In this document: positions 8,454-17,010 of the stretch, one piece after another | Layout: the number at the start of each line of letters is the position of its first letter | How positions within the stretch are numbered: the first letter of the stretch is position 1 | Assembly: GCA_001725945.1 (NCBI GenBank) | Contig: LRMT01000111.1 | Span: 1-53,304, forward strand | Origin: Cupriavidus sp. UYMMa02A | Lineage (GTDB): Bacteria; Pseudomonadota; Gammaproteobacteria; Burkholderiales; Burkholderiaceae | Reading direction: 5' to 3' | Length of the DNA stretch: 53,304 nucleotides | Translations under genes and position numbers: made by a program | The notes under the pieces: generated by a model | Seen by the model: only the letters and a program-made list of their open reading frames with translations | What the model was told of the DNA's origin: nothing | Database searches by the model: none

Positions 8454-9221
8454 TCAGAGATTTCCCTGTCGCAGCCAAGCAGCCACACGTGCATTGAAGC
8501 GCTCCGGATCCTCAAAGTAAGCTGAATGGCCGGCACCTGCCAGCCTGATCAATGTCGCACCCGCAATACTTTTGCACGCATCGGCAATCAAGTCCTCTGG
8601 AAACAAAACATCCTCGGAGCCAGCGACGAATGCAATTCTCACGCCAGTGTCAGCGAGTTCCTGGGGTGAATGCGTCCTTTGCTGGCCAACTAGAGTTTTG
8701 ACGTTGTATCGATTAAAGCTAGCCAACTGAAGATAAAGCATCGTCAATTCCGGCCTCTGCTTAATGAACGTCTTCCCAAGCACTCGCTCCGCCTGTGACA
8801 GTTCCGCAGTGTCGCACCGCCTCGCGTCCAAACGTGAAGCGAGTGGCTCTGGCAGCGCCAGGCCAACCAGTGAGTCCGCAATCACAAGCGATGCAATACG
8901 TTGGGGGAATCGGCAAGTGAAATCAATCGCCGTTCCAGCACCCATGGATTGCGCCACAATCGAAACGCGGGCGAGACCAAGTTCGTTGAGAATACTCAAG
9001 AGATCGTCGCTAAATGCCGCACGTCCGACAAGCTCGCCGTCGATGGAATTACCAAATCCTCGCGCATCAACAACAATGAGCTTGAAGTGATCCCGCCATG
9101 CCACGATCTGGTTGAACCAACTGGCATGATTCCCGCCTACTCCATGCAATAGAACAACGGGCTTACCTTCGCCATGAATCTCATAGTATAACCGGTTATT
9201 ACCACAATCTAGATATGGCAA
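8454..9221 (-). CDS. Alpha/beta hydrolase (meta-cleavage product hydrolase or lactonase type)
   Basis: A cytoplasmic 255-residue alpha/beta hydrolase fold enzyme. The oxyanion loop HGVGG is at 26-30, the nucleophile is Ser92 in AQSMGAG (alanine replaces the first glycine of GxSxG), the acid is probably the Asp in GSEDVLFP, and the catalytic histidine sits in GHSAYFE near the C-terminus. The family includes 3-oxoadipate enol-lactonase-like and C-C bond hydrolases; substrate cannot be read from sequence. The gene follows the hydratase gene at 9320-10098 by 98 bases on the same strand, so it probably belongs to the same ring-cleavage operon and shares its GntR-type operators at 10176 and 10527. 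Confidence 0.85.
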   Translation of the reverse strand: MPYLDCGNNRLYYEIHGEGKPVVLLHGVGGNHASWFNQIVAWRDHFKLIVVDARGFGNSIDGELVGRAAFSDDLLSILNELGLARVSIVAQSMGAGTAIDFTCRFPQRIASLVIADSLVGLALPEPLASRLDARRCDTAELSQAERVLGKTFIKQRPELTMLYLQLASFNRYNVKTLVGQQRTHSPQELADTGVRIAFVAGSEDVLFPEDLIADACKSIAGATLIRLAGAGHSAYFEDPERFNARVAAWLRQGNL

Positions 9222-9319
9222 AATTGTTAACTCCGCGAGAACTTATATTAATAAATCCTGTATAGATGAATCCAATTTCTTGCAACTTCGTGCATTGATC
9301 TGGTGCATTTAGATCAGCA

Positions 9320-10098
9320 TTAAAAAGACACCGATACGCCACCAATGCCGTCAATTCTCGCTCTATATTTCTGACCTTCTCTAACTTTGACCATGGGACC
9401 CAATGCACCGCTCAGGACCAGGTCACCAGCCCGTATTGGTCGTCCAACTTCTGCCATTTTCTTTACCAGCCAAAGCGTCGCCGCGAGCGGACTCCCCATG
9501 CACGCGGCCCCGTTACCCCGAGATACAATCTCGTCGCCTTCATCGAGAGTCATCTCGCAACAGACGACTTCCACCTTCGGTGAAAAATGTATTTTTGGCC
9601 CGATTACAAAGCGACCGGACGATGCATTATCGGCAATTGTTTCTACGATTCCGATTTTCCAATCGATGATTCGACTGTCGACTATTTCCAAAGCAGGCGC
9701 CACCCAATCGATCGAATCGACGAGGCTCGCTAGGTCAACCTCGAAATCGTCCATGTCCCGTTTGAAACCGAATGCAATTTCGGCTTCAATTTTCGGTTGC
9801 AACAAGCCACCCACTGTATTTTTATGGCCGTCTTCAATCCTCATGTCCGAAAAAGGACACCATAATCAGGTTGATCAACGCCCAATTGCTTTTGCACAGC
9901 GGCAGAGGTTAGGCCGATCTTGCGCCCCACCATTCGCCGACCTTCGACATTCAACGCATAATCGGTATTGTGATCTTGAATGCGATACGCGGCGACTACA
10001 TCGCTTGCAAGCAACGCGGAAAACGGCTGAATTTGGCCATCCGTATAGGCAGCCCTTAGGCTCGATGCAATCTCGAGTTCTGATTCACTGAGGCTCAT
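9320..10098 (-). pseudogene. 2-hydroxypenta-2,4-dienoate hydratase (2-keto-4-pentenoate hydratase), frameshifted
   Basis: Adds water to the dienoate released by meta-cleavage hydrolases, giving 4-hydroxy-2-oxo acids. The first frame (10098-9841) holds the N-terminal domain with GRRMVGRKIGLTSAAVQKQL and DYGVLF. The second (9844-9320) holds LLQPKIEAEIAFGF, the metal-binding region of the family, then ALEIVDSRIIDWK and CMGSPLAATLWLVKKM, LVLSGALGPMVKV. Together they give about 259 residues, the normal length. The break is one base in a T run at about 9843: six T instead of five would restore GVLFSDMRIEDG. As it stands the frames overlap by ATGA, so two coupled half-proteins are conceivable but unlikely. 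Divergent from the Rieske oxygenase gene at 10589. Confidence 0.85.
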
Positions 10099-10175
10099 CC
10101 AACTCTCCTAGGTATTGGCCTGCACAATCCGCGCGGATGTTCTGCGCGCGGCGCCAGACGACGTTCCCATAGTCT

Positions 10176-10190
10176 TGTATACCGTACACA
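10176..10190. promoter_or_regulatory. GntR-type operator TGTATACCGTACACA
   Basis: Near-perfect palindrome of the TGCATAC-N-GTATGCA type, 78 bases upstream of the hydratase gene on the minus strand. The same motif occurs at 10534, 23391, 27578 and 27680. The FCD-type GntR regulator encoded at 27942 is the obvious candidate ligand, since such proteins bind short palindromes with TAC-N-GTA cores. Confidence 0.6.
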
Positions 10191-10526
10191 GTAAGTCAAC
10201 AATCCCATACACGCTAAATTTGCGGGGTATGGAGCAGAATGGGGAATGCATTCTTAATGCCCCCTCTTGAAGGCACACGCTTAGGCCACTCCCGGTGGGC
10301 GCCTGCGCGCCCCTAAGGTGGCGCCCAGATTAAGTAATGCGCCATCGCGCACCTGCTTCAAGTTGATCGCGGAAGCACCCAGGGCCGAATCGGAGAGTTG
10401 TCTCGTGCACATCCTGGCTCCGGCCAAGTAACTGTCGGCCCAAGGCCTGTTGGACAGGTCCCACTCTTTACGACTGACGCCCCCACTTTGGACGGTTTGA
10501 GCAACGAAATCTTCTTGACGGCTCAC

Positions 10527-10548
10527 TGCGTACTGCATACAGTACGCA
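10527..10548. promoter_or_regulatory. GntR-type operator within a 22-base palindrome
   Basis: Arms TGCGTACTG and CAGTACGCA flank CATA; inside it TGCATACAGTACGCA (10534-10548) fits the operator consensus. It ends 40 bases before the Rieske oxygenase start, a position where a bound repressor would block the promoter. Confidence 0.65.
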
Positions 10549-10588
10549 CTCGACCACGCAGTACATCTCCACATAACTGAGGGACATC

Positions 10589-11755
10589 ATGGAATCTTCC
10601 GAATATTTCGTCGATGAGGCGCTCCTGCAACGCGTGCCGAAATGGCGCGACTACTACGCAGCCAAGCTGGGCTTCCGCAATCACTGGTACCCGGTGCGCC
10701 TGTCGAGCGAGTTGGGAGAGGGCCAGGTTATTGCCGCAACCCTTTGTGGAGTCGAGCTGCTACTGAAGCGGGTGGACGGCGTCGTCTTCGCCCTGAGGGA
10801 TCGGTGTATCCACCGCGGCGTAAAGTTTTCGGACAAGGTGGAGTGCTACACGCGCGACACGATCACCTGTTGGTATCACGGGTTTACCTACCGTTGGGGT
10901 GATGGCGTCCTGACCGACATCCTGGCGTCCCCTTCGAGTAAGGCGATTGGCAAGCGCAAGGTAGATTCGTACCCGGTGGAGGAAGCCAAGGGACTGATCT
11001 TCGTTTATATGGGCGACCAAGGTGCCACGCCACAGCCGCTCTCCGAAGACGTGCCTCCTGGATTCCTCGATGACGACATGGTGATCCATAGCGCTCGCTA
11101 TGACGTCGGCTCGAACTGGCGCGTGGGCGCTGAAAACGGCTTTGATGGTCTGCATGTCTATATTCACCGCACGTCGCCGTTGCTTGCAAGCACGCAGCGC
11201 TCATTGCCGATTGGGCATGCGACGGAATCGGGGAAGATTTTCCTCCAGGAAGAGGACGGCCAGCCGAAGGGCGTACTCGACCCGTTCGAACATCATGTCT
11301 CGCTCTGGGAAGGCAAGATCGGTGGAGAGGTCGTCGTCAAAGGCACTAAGCGCATGACCGGCACCAATCCGAACCGCACGACTGGTGCATCGATGTGGTT
11401 GCCGGGTTGCCTTCGGGTCGACAATTTCCCGGACGAGGGGCTATTCATCTATGAATGGTATGTACCGGAGACAGCCGATACCCACAACTACGTGATCACA
11501 ATCGGCAAGCGCCTCACTTCGGAAGCCGATAAAGCTGCGTTCGAGCATGAATTCTGGAGTCGCTGGAAGCCAATTTCCTTTGAAGGCTTTAATAATCAGG
11601 ACATCGAGGCGCGCGTTGGCCTGCAGAAATTTTACAAAGACGATGTTGCGTGGCTGGATGAGGGCCTTATCGAAGGTGATGCCCCATTGATCGCGTGGCG
11701 TGAACTTTGTCACCGTCACAATCGTGGCATTCAAAAGCCTGAGGATGTGCGATGA
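10589..11755 (+). CDS. Rieske non-haem iron oxygenase, alpha subunit (CarAa-like terminal oxygenase)
   Basis: A 388-residue terminal oxygenase of a multicomponent ring-hydroxylating dioxygenase. The Rieske [2Fe-2S] ligands are Cys73, His75, Cys94 and His97 (CIH...CWYH). The mononuclear iron site is ENGFDGLHVYIH with Asp186 as bridging residue and His189/His193 as ligands; the third ligand is probably the Asp of FNNQDIEAR. The colinear blocks KLGFRNHWYPV, KVECYTRDTITCWYH, RWGDGVLTDIL, NFLDDDM-like and IWLPG-like segments match carbazole 1,9a-dioxygenase CarAa (384 residues) best, so angular or lateral dioxygenation of a (hetero)aromatic is a reasonable guess. It lacks its own electron donors; the ferredoxin and reductase at 25906-27508 are candidates. 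It starts an operon with the next three genes (ATGA overlap at 11752). Confidence 0.9.
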   Translation: MESSEYFVDEALLQRVPKWRDYYAAKLGFRNHWYPVRLSSELGEGQVIAATLCGVELLLKRVDGVVFALRDRCIHRGVKFSDKVECYTRDTITCWYHGFTYRWGDGVLTDILASPSSKAIGKRKVDSYPVEEAKGLIFVYMGDQGATPQPLSEDVPPGFLDDDMVIHSARYDVGSNWRVGAENGFDGLHVYIHRTSPLLASTQRSLPIGHATESGKIFLQEEDGQPKGVLDPFEHHVSLWEGKIGGEVVVKGTKRMTGTNPNRTTGASMWLPGCLRVDNFPDEGLFIYEWYVPETADTHNYVITIGKRLTSEADKAAFEHEFWSRWKPISFEGFNNQDIEARVGLQKFYKDDVAWLDEGLIEGDAPLIAWRELCHRHNRGIQKPEDVR

Positions 11756-12600
11756 GCTTTCAGACCAGTGAAGCAGCAGGTTATGTAAGCCACTACGTCG
11801 ATGTTGGCGGCGTGAAGACGCATTACCTGGAAGCCGGACAGGGACGCCCATTGGTTCTGGTTCACGGCGGAGGAGCCGGAGCCGATGGCTGGGGGAATTG
11901 GCGTAGTTGCTTAGAAGGATTCGCGGCCAATTTCCGTGTCATCGTGCCCGACATGCCCGGCTTTGGGCGAACCGACAAGCCTTCGCCCGGAAATTATCCG
12001 TATGATCAGGCCTCGCGCAATCGGCATCTGGCGGGCTTCCTAGATGCGCTCGATCTGGCAGAGATCGACCTTATCGGAAATTCGATGGGCGGCGCAACCA
12101 GTCTTGGCGTCGTGATCGACCAGCCCGCGCGAGTCCGTCGGCTGGTCCTGATGGGGAGCGCCGGCCTTGCTATCTCTAACCCCGATCCGGAGCTCCGGGC
12201 TCGCCTTACGTCCTATGACCATACCCATGAGGGAATGCGTCGACTCATGAGAGCACTTGGGGGGCCGAATTTCACCATCGATGAGGAACTCGTTGCCTAT
12301 CGCTATGCACTGGTTTCCACTCCAGAAGCGCGTGCAGCAATGGACGCGATCCGAGGCGGCAAGCTCACCTACGATGATGCGAAGATCTCCAGTGTTCGGA
12401 CGCCCACGCTGGTTGTCGGTGGCAAGGAGGACCAGGTCGCAGTTCTCGCTCGCACATACGGCTATCTCGATCGGCTGCCCAACTCGTGGGGTTTCATCCT
12501 TCCCCATGTTCATCATTGGGTGATGATGGAGGCTCCCGAAGCGTTTGTCGCTATTACAACCGCCTTCCTGAACGAACAGATCTTCAAGGTCTCGGTATGA
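11752..12600 (+). CDS. Meta-cleavage product C-C bond hydrolase (BphD/CarC-like)
   Basis: A 282-residue alpha/beta hydrolase. HGGGAG at 39-44 is the oxyanion loop, Ser111 in GNSMGG the nucleophile, the Asp of GGKEDQV the acid and the histidine in HVHHWVMMEAPEAF the base. The SWRNWxxxL-like and PGFGRTDKP blocks are typical of hydrolases that split 2-hydroxy-6-oxo-hexa-2,4-dienoates made by extradiol cleavage. The product pair would be a carboxylic acid and a 2-hydroxydienoate, the substrate of the divergently encoded hydratase. The start overlaps the oxygenase stop by ATGA, indicating translational coupling. Confidence 0.88.
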   Translation: MSFQTSEAAGYVSHYVDVGGVKTHYLEAGQGRPLVLVHGGGAGADGWGNWRSCLEGFAANFRVIVPDMPGFGRTDKPSPGNYPYDQASRNRHLAGFLDALDLAEIDLIGNSMGGATSLGVVIDQPARVRRLVLMGSAGLAISNPDPELRARLTSYDHTHEGMRRLMRALGGPNFTIDEELVAYRYALVSTPEARAAMDAIRGGKLTYDDAKISSVRTPTLVVGGKEDQVAVLARTYGYLDRLPNSWGFILPHVHHWVMMEAPEAFVAITTAFLNEQIFKVSV

Positions 12601-12882
12601 GATTAGCGCCATATCGGGTCCATAGGATGATTCAGGACTCAATTCTGACTTGACGCTCCTGAATGACTTTCGCGCGAACGTGCTTACGTCTATCAACTTT
12701 ATGGTCTAACTTCCCGCGAATGCGCACTTCTGGAGGACGGATCGATCGAAGCGATGGCGGAGCTCGGGGTGCACCCAAATCTTCAAGTGAAATTCTTGCG
12801 TGCGAGTGCTCAAGGCTCGCCCGGAGGAACTGGCAAGGGCGCACTGCCGGCCTTTCTCGCACGCCTGACTGGAGAATCGTGA
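12597..12882 (+). pseudogene. Class III extradiol dioxygenase, small (alpha) subunit, two frameshifts
   Basis: Only visible when three frames are joined: MRLAPYRVHRMIQD from the ATG at 12597 (overlapping the hydrolase stop as ATGA), then LNSDLTLLNDFRAN, then ERAYVYQLYGLTSRECALLE and DGSIEAMAELGVHPNLQVKF, ending GESstop at 12882. This is the LigA/CarBa-like small subunit that packs against the catalytic LigB/CarBb-like subunit; length after repair is about 94 residues, as expected. The two shifts near 12640 and 12690 do not cancel cleanly, so the gene is either broken or misread. Its stop overlaps the next start (TGATG). Confidence 0.75.
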
Positions 12883-13706
12883 TGGGGCAGATCGTCGGTG
12901 GTTTCGCCACCTCCCATGTTCTGTTTTCTCCAGATGGCGTGGAGGCGGAAGCGGAGCGCGTGCTGCGAGGCATGAAGGAGATCCGCAAACGTCTCCAGGC
13001 GCTGGAGCCGGATGTTCTGGTGATCGTCAGTAGTGATCATGCGAACAATTTCACGCTGCGACAGCAAGTAACCCTTGCTGTCGGTGTCGCCGATGAATAC
13101 GCCCCACTGGGCGACATGGGGATTGCTCAGACTCCCTTTCGTGGGAACCGAGATTTCGGAGAGAGTCTCGCGCGCTACGCCAGCGCATCCGGCTTCGATC
13201 TGGTTCAAGTTGAAGAGGTCCGCCCCGATCATGGCATGGCGCTAACAAAGCTGGCTGTGGATCCAACTGATAGGATTCCGACTGTGCCTCTCTACATCAA
13301 CTGCAATATGCCGGTTCCGCCTTCACCTGCGCGAAGTTTTGCCCTTGGTGAAGTCCTGCGAGAGATGGTCGGAAAAATCCGACCATCCGCCGAGAGCGTC
13401 GTTGTTGTTGGCAGCGGAGGATTGTCACACTGGTTGCGCGTACCCGGGCAAGGACGCATCGCGGCGGACTTCGATCAGCGGTTCATGAAGACCATGGTCG
13501 AGGGCCGCTCTGATGAACTGGCCCGCATCAGCACCGAGGCATTGGAAGATGAGACCGGCAATGGAGGACTCGAGCTCACCGCTTGGTTGTTAATGGCGGG
13601 AGCACTCGGACGCGCAGTCGGCGAAATCATCTACTACGAGCCGATTGCACAATGGAGCACTGGCATGGGTGGCCTTCAGTTGTTCGCGTCCTCCGATGGC
13701 AAGTAA
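12882..13706 (+). CDS. Class III extradiol dioxygenase, catalytic (beta) subunit (LigB/CarBb-like)
   Basis: A 274-residue catalytic subunit that cleaves a catechol-type ring next to its hydroxyls using Fe(II). His12 in FATSHVLF and the histidine of VIVSSDHANNF are the expected iron ligands; a glutamate in the second half supplies the third. SGGLSHWLRVPG is the conserved segment before it. The start is the ATG at 12882, overlapping the small-subunit stop; a longer frame upstream is not protein-like. The 35-residue extension would be wrong. With the preceding genes this gives the order oxygenase, C-C hydrolase, small subunit, large subunit, a car-like upper-pathway operon. Confidence 0.88.
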   Translation: MGQIVGGFATSHVLFSPDGVEAEAERVLRGMKEIRKRLQALEPDVLVIVSSDHANNFTLRQQVTLAVGVADEYAPLGDMGIAQTPFRGNRDFGESLARYASASGFDLVQVEEVRPDHGMALTKLAVDPTDRIPTVPLYINCNMPVPPSPARSFALGEVLREMVGKIRPSAESVVVVGSGGLSHWLRVPGQGRIAADFDQRFMKTMVEGRSDELARISTEALEDETGNGGLELTAWLLMAGALGRAVGEIIYYEPIAQWSTGMGGLQLFASSDGK

Positions 13707-13989
13707 CCCGGCGATCGCTACAGGTCTTTTATTTAGCCCCTTCATCGATATGGGTCGACGACGAGCGGACGACAAAGGCGTCGGTAATCTTGCATACCGA
13801 CAACTCGCGTTGACTGATGTCGCCGACCCAGTCGAAGGTGGCGCCGCGCTGAGCGTCAATCAATCCGAGAAACCGGCTTGGGAAGGAAAGCTGTCTAGAT
13901 CCCCATTCAAGCGCGACGCAACTTAGTGGAGGCAGTTCACTATCGAGGACAACGTGCCTCGCTCAACTTCCTCGCTGTGGCACTGCACG
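13707..13989. other. Intergenic stretch without a recognised gene
   Basis: After the extradiol dioxygenase gene the plus strand stays open for short frames only (for example around 13645-13926) with no family signature. I see no terminator hairpin that stands out. Confidence 0.3.
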
Positions 13990-14320
13990 ATATGCAGTCG
14001 TGCCATCCTTGGCATGCTAACGCCTCACCCATTCGAGAACATCACAGGTTCGCTTGACTGATCGTCCCCGAGGTAGGAGGAGCGCCTTTGTTGAAGGATC
14101 TTGTCCGCTCAGTCTCTGGCCACAGTGGCAACTGCCGAACTGGATAACATGGCCTTCTGCGCCCCCAAAGGCTGGCAAAGCGTCGCTACTGCCGTACAGG
14201 CCGTCGTGTTGCCGCGGGCTTGCGTTCACCATGGCCAACTCCTCCCCTGCTCACACTCACCAGTGGCCCTCTGGCCTCATCACCTCCACCAGTTTCTGCT
14301 TCGCCTTTAGTTAAGGCGAC
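13990..14320 (-). mobile_element. Highly decayed IS3/IS2-group remnant
   Basis: On the minus strand, KAKQKLVEVMRPEGHW near 14310-14265 followed by GEELAMVNAS and later LLLPRGRSVKRTCDVLEWV near 14085-14045 mirror, in order, the OrfA start ([25 protein letters not shown]) and OrfB start ([17 protein letters not shown]) of the element at 1-658. Several stops and shifts interrupt it and most of OrfA is scrambled. It separates two catabolic operons. Confidence 0.5.
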
Positions 14321-14653
14321 TAACGACCGTCGCATGCCTGCCCAGGATCGTAGGTTGGGTAACTGCGTTCGACGTTCGTAGCCAAGCAAAGCGCACTCCA
14401 ATACGTCATCCGTGAACCTGAAAGGGATCGTTCGGAACGCATAACTCTGAGTCATGCGTAGGCGCAGTCTAAATCGTTTGCTGAACAGATCCGCCACACG
14501 GATTATTCCCCTTTGACATGGGAGATGGAATGCATCCTGCGCCATCGCGGCGGGGTTCGGCTAACAACCACCCGGACCGTCGCGCAGCAACCCATCGGCC
14601 TACCCATACAGATCCCTAGACCAGACAACCAGATCATCAAAGAGGAGTAAACA
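14321..14653. other. Upstream region of the aspartate dehydrogenase operon
   Basis: About 330 bases with no convincing gene. The last part contains the ribosome-binding site AAGAGGAG five to ten bases before the ATG at 14654. A promoter must lie here but no box is compelling; no GntR-type palindrome of the kind seen elsewhere is present. Confidence 0.35.
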
Positions 14654-15484
14654 ATGTCTTTCGACAAGGAATTGCGAGTCGGTATCGCCGGGCTCGGCGC
14701 GGTAGGCAAGACACTAGTCAAGGAGCTCGACTCAGGCGCCTTTGGGCTCCGACTGGCCGCCGTGGCGGTACGCGACAAGCAGAAGGCGGCAGAGACCCTG
14801 CAAGGCCTGCGCAACGAAGTAGACATCGTCGAGATCGGCGAGCTTGCCGACTTGGCGGATGTCGTAATCGAATGCGCTCCATCCGAGCTCGTCGGTGCAA
14901 TCGCTGAGCCCGTGCTGCGTAAAGGCAAGACAGTGGTCGTGCTGAGCTGTGGGGCGCTACTTGACCGCATGGACCTAGTGGACCTGGCACGCGAGCACGG
15001 TGGCCAGATCATCGTGCCGACCGGGGCACTGCTGGGCCTGGATGCGGTAACGGCGGCATCGGAGGGAGTCATTCACTCCGTCCGCATGATCACGCGCAAG
15101 CCGGTGCGCGGCTTGGTCGGTGCGCCCTTCCTGGTGGAGAACAACATCAGTATCGACGATGTGACGGCGCCGATCAAAATTTTCTCCGGCACCGCGCGCG
15201 AGGCCGCTAAAGGCTTTCCTGCGAACCTCAACGTGGTGGTCGCGCTGGCGCTGGCCGGCGTCGGTCCGGACAAGACACACCTAGAGATCTGGGCAGACCC
15301 GGCACTCACGCGCAACACTCACGAGATCGTGGTGGATTCCGATGCGGCATCGTTCTCCATGAATATCCAGAACATTCCCACCGAAAACCCCAAGACTGGC
15401 CGTATCACCGCGCAGAGCGTTCTGGCGGCTTTGCGCAGCTGCGCAGCCCTCTGCGCGTGGGCACCTGAGCGCAATTGGATTTGA
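14654..15484 (+). CDS. L-aspartate dehydrogenase family protein (NadX-like), C-terminus shifted
   Basis: A 276-residue NAD(P)-dependent dehydrogenase of the aspartate dehydrogenase family. The Rossmann motif is GIAGLGAVGKTL near the N-terminus; VVIECAP, VVVLSCGALLDRMDLVDLA, IVPTGALLGLDAV and GFPANLNVVVALALAGVGPD are conserved blocks, and the last includes the residues around the catalytic histidine-type segment THLEIWADP. AGAGGAG precedes the ATG. After SVLAALR the frame runs into an atypical tail; the other frame gives LRSPLRVGT-stop at about 15470, the usual end, so a one-base change near 15437 is likely. Such proteins outside NAD biosynthesis may reductively aminate or oxidise other substrates. 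It heads an operon with the SDR and RraA-like genes. Confidence 0.82.
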   Translation: MSFDKELRVGIAGLGAVGKTLVKELDSGAFGLRLAAVAVRDKQKAAETLQGLRNEVDIVEIGELADLADVVIECAPSELVGAIAEPVLRKGKTVVVLSCGALLDRMDLVDLAREHGGQIIVPTGALLGLDAVTAASEGVIHSVRMITRKPVRGLVGAPFLVENNISIDDVTAPIKIFSGTAREAAKGFPANLNVVVALALAGVGPDKTHLEIWADPALTRNTHEIVVDSDAASFSMNIQNIPTENPKTGRITAQSVLAALRSCAALCAWAPERNWI

Positions 15485-15503
15485 ACTAAGAGGAGCATTG
15501 ATA

Positions 15504-16289
15504 ATGGATCTACGCATTAAGGGACGCGTCGCACTGGTCATGTCCGCCGGCGGTGGGCTGGGCTCGGCCATCGCGCTGGCGCTCGCGGCAGAAGGGGCTG
15601 TGGTTGCCGTATCGGACCAGAACCAGGAGGCACTCGACGATACAGTGGCCCGCATCCGCACAGCCGGCGGGCAAGCATACGGCGTGCGCGCCAATCTCGC
15701 CGATCTGGCAAGCCTGTCGGATATGGTGGAAAAAGTCAGGAGCGCGCTGGGCGACCCGGATATCCTAGTAAACAACTCCGGCGGCCCGCCGCCCTCGACT
15801 GCCGCGGCGGTAGCGCCCGATCAGTGGCGCAGCCAGTTTGAATCCATGGTGCTGTCGCTGATGCATCTCACCGATCTGTTGCTGCCGGCAATGAAGCGCA
15901 AAGGCTGGGGCCGCATCATTACTAGCACCTCGTCCGGCGTGGTTGCGCCCATTCCCAACCTTGGCATGTCCAACACGCTGCGCATGGCTTTGCTGGGCTG
16001 GTCGAAGACTCTGGCAAATGAGGTGGCACGCGACGGCATCTGCGTCAACGTGGTGCTGCCCGGGCGCATTGCTACGGACCGCATCCGCGCCCTAGACGAA
16101 GCTCGCGCCGCGCGCGAAAGCAAGACCTATCAGGACATCGTGGCGGCCAGCACCGGCTCAATCCCCGCTGGACGCTACGGACGCCCGGAGGAATACGGCG
16201 ACGTGGTGGCCTTTCTGGCCAGCGATCGCGCCGCCTTTATCACGGGCTCCGTCGTGCGCGTCGACGGCGGCATGATCCCCAGCATCTGA
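15504..16289 (+). CDS. Short-chain dehydrogenase/reductase with atypical active site
   Basis: A 261-residue SDR: Rossmann SAGGGLGSA near residue 15, NNSGGPPPS (NNAG-type) near 90, ITSTSSGVV with the catalytic serine, and a C-terminal AAFITGSVVRVDGG. The expected YxxxK is absent: the region reads NLGMSNTLRMALLGWSK, with the Tyr-Lys pair replaced by Ser/Asn and Arg. A subset of FabG-like SDRs shares this SNxxR pattern, so it may have a changed or lost redox activity. The ATG at 15504 has an AAGAGGAG site; it lies 20 bases after the aspartate dehydrogenase gene. Confidence 0.85.
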   Translation: MDLRIKGRVALVMSAGGGLGSAIALALAAEGAVVAVSDQNQEALDDTVARIRTAGGQAYGVRANLADLASLSDMVEKVRSALGDPDILVNNSGGPPPSTAAAVAPDQWRSQFESMVLSLMHLTDLLLPAMKRKGWGRIITSTSSGVVAPIPNLGMSNTLRMALLGWSKTLANEVARDGICVNVVLPGRIATDRIRALDEARAARESKTYQDIVAASTGSIPAGRYGRPEEYGDVVAFLASDRAAFITGSVVRVDGGMIPSI

Positions 16290-16314
16290 GCATTCAATTC
16301 ACCAGGATATGAAC

Positions 16315-17010
16315 ATGGACACCCCCCAAGTACACCGCAGCGCCGCCGAGCGCGAAGCAATCCGCCAGCGATTCTTGCTGGTTGACACCTCCAACGTTGC
16401 CGACGTGCTCGATACATTCGGCCTGTTTAACCAGGGCCTCTCTTCCGCATTTACGCCTTTCCCCGCCAATGGCGGCAAGCTAGCAGGCTGGGCCTACACG
16501 ATCCGCGGTCAAATGTCACCGTACGCTCTGGGTGGCGACCCTGACAAGATGAAGGCCTGCTCGGGCGTGTCCGCCGGCGATGTCACAGTCTGGAGCGGCG
16601 ACGGCGAAGGGGTCTGCTACTTCGGCGAATTGATCGCCATCGGCATGAAAGAGCGCGGCTGCGTCGGCTCGCTGATCGATGGCGGCATTCGCGATATCCG
16701 CTGGATCGCCGAGCAAGCCTTTCCGGTGTTCGCGCGCTACCGTACACCGGTACAGTCGATTGCACGCTGGAAGGTCAACGGCTGGCAAGTGCCTGTGAGC
16801 ATTCGCGGTGCCACCTCACAATCGGTGCAGGTGCACCCCGGCGATTTCGTGCTCGGCGATGAGGACGGCGTGCTAGTGATCCCACACGAGGTAATTGACA
16901 CCGTGCTTGCTGAGGCGGAACGCCTTACCGAACAGGAACGCAACATCCGCAAGGATCTCCAGCAGGGCCTGAGTTTGGCGGATGCCCTGGCCAAGTACGG
17001 GCACGTTTGA
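16315..17010 (+). CDS. RraA-family protein (4-hydroxy-4-methyl-2-oxoglutarate / 4-carboxy-4-hydroxy-2-oxoadipate aldolase type)
   Basis: About 231 residues. Family marks are SNVADVLDTFG near the start, LIDGGIRDIRWIAE (Arg and Asp of the metal/pyruvate site) in the middle and PGDFVLGDEDGVLVIP later. RraA-like class II aldolases split 4-hydroxy-2-oxo acids to pyruvate in aromatic degradation (protocatechuate 4,5-cleavage, gallate); other members inhibit RNase E. In this setting the aldolase role is more likely, following the hydratase. Of two ATGs, 16315 has the better spacing from AGGA. It is the last gene of the operon that begins at 14654. Confidence 0.85.
   Translation: MDTPQVHRSAAEREAIRQRFLLVDTSNVADVLDTFGLFNQGLSSAFTPFPANGGKLAGWAYTIRGQMSPYALGGDPDKMKACSGVSAGDVTVWSGDGEGVCYFGELIAIGMKERGCVGSLIDGGIRDIRWIAEQAFPVFARYRTPVQSIARWKVNGWQVPVSIRGATSQSVQVHPGDFVLGDEDGVLVIPHEVIDTVLAEAERLTEQERNIRKDLQQGLSLADALAKYGHV

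Larger units (their letters stand above)
10099..10588. promoter_or_regulatory. Divergent promoter region of the ring-cleavage operons
   Basis: A 490-base gap between the hydratase gene (minus strand) and the Rieske oxygenase gene (plus strand). It carries two copies of the TGNATAC-N-GTANNCA palindrome found elsewhere near the catabolic genes, one placed near each operon start. No credible coding frame is present. It is most simply read as a shared regulatory region for both operons. Confidence 0.6.

Noticed and set aside
9841..9850. Programmed -1 frameshift in the hydratase gene
   Set aside because: The T run is not part of a proper X-XXY-YYZ heptamer in the needed frame, and the enzyme is not known to use frameshifting.
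12663..12881. Long N-terminal extension of the LigB-like protein
   Set aside because: The added 73 codons are in another frame than the small-subunit gene that really occupies this stretch; the ATG at 12882 fits the family start.
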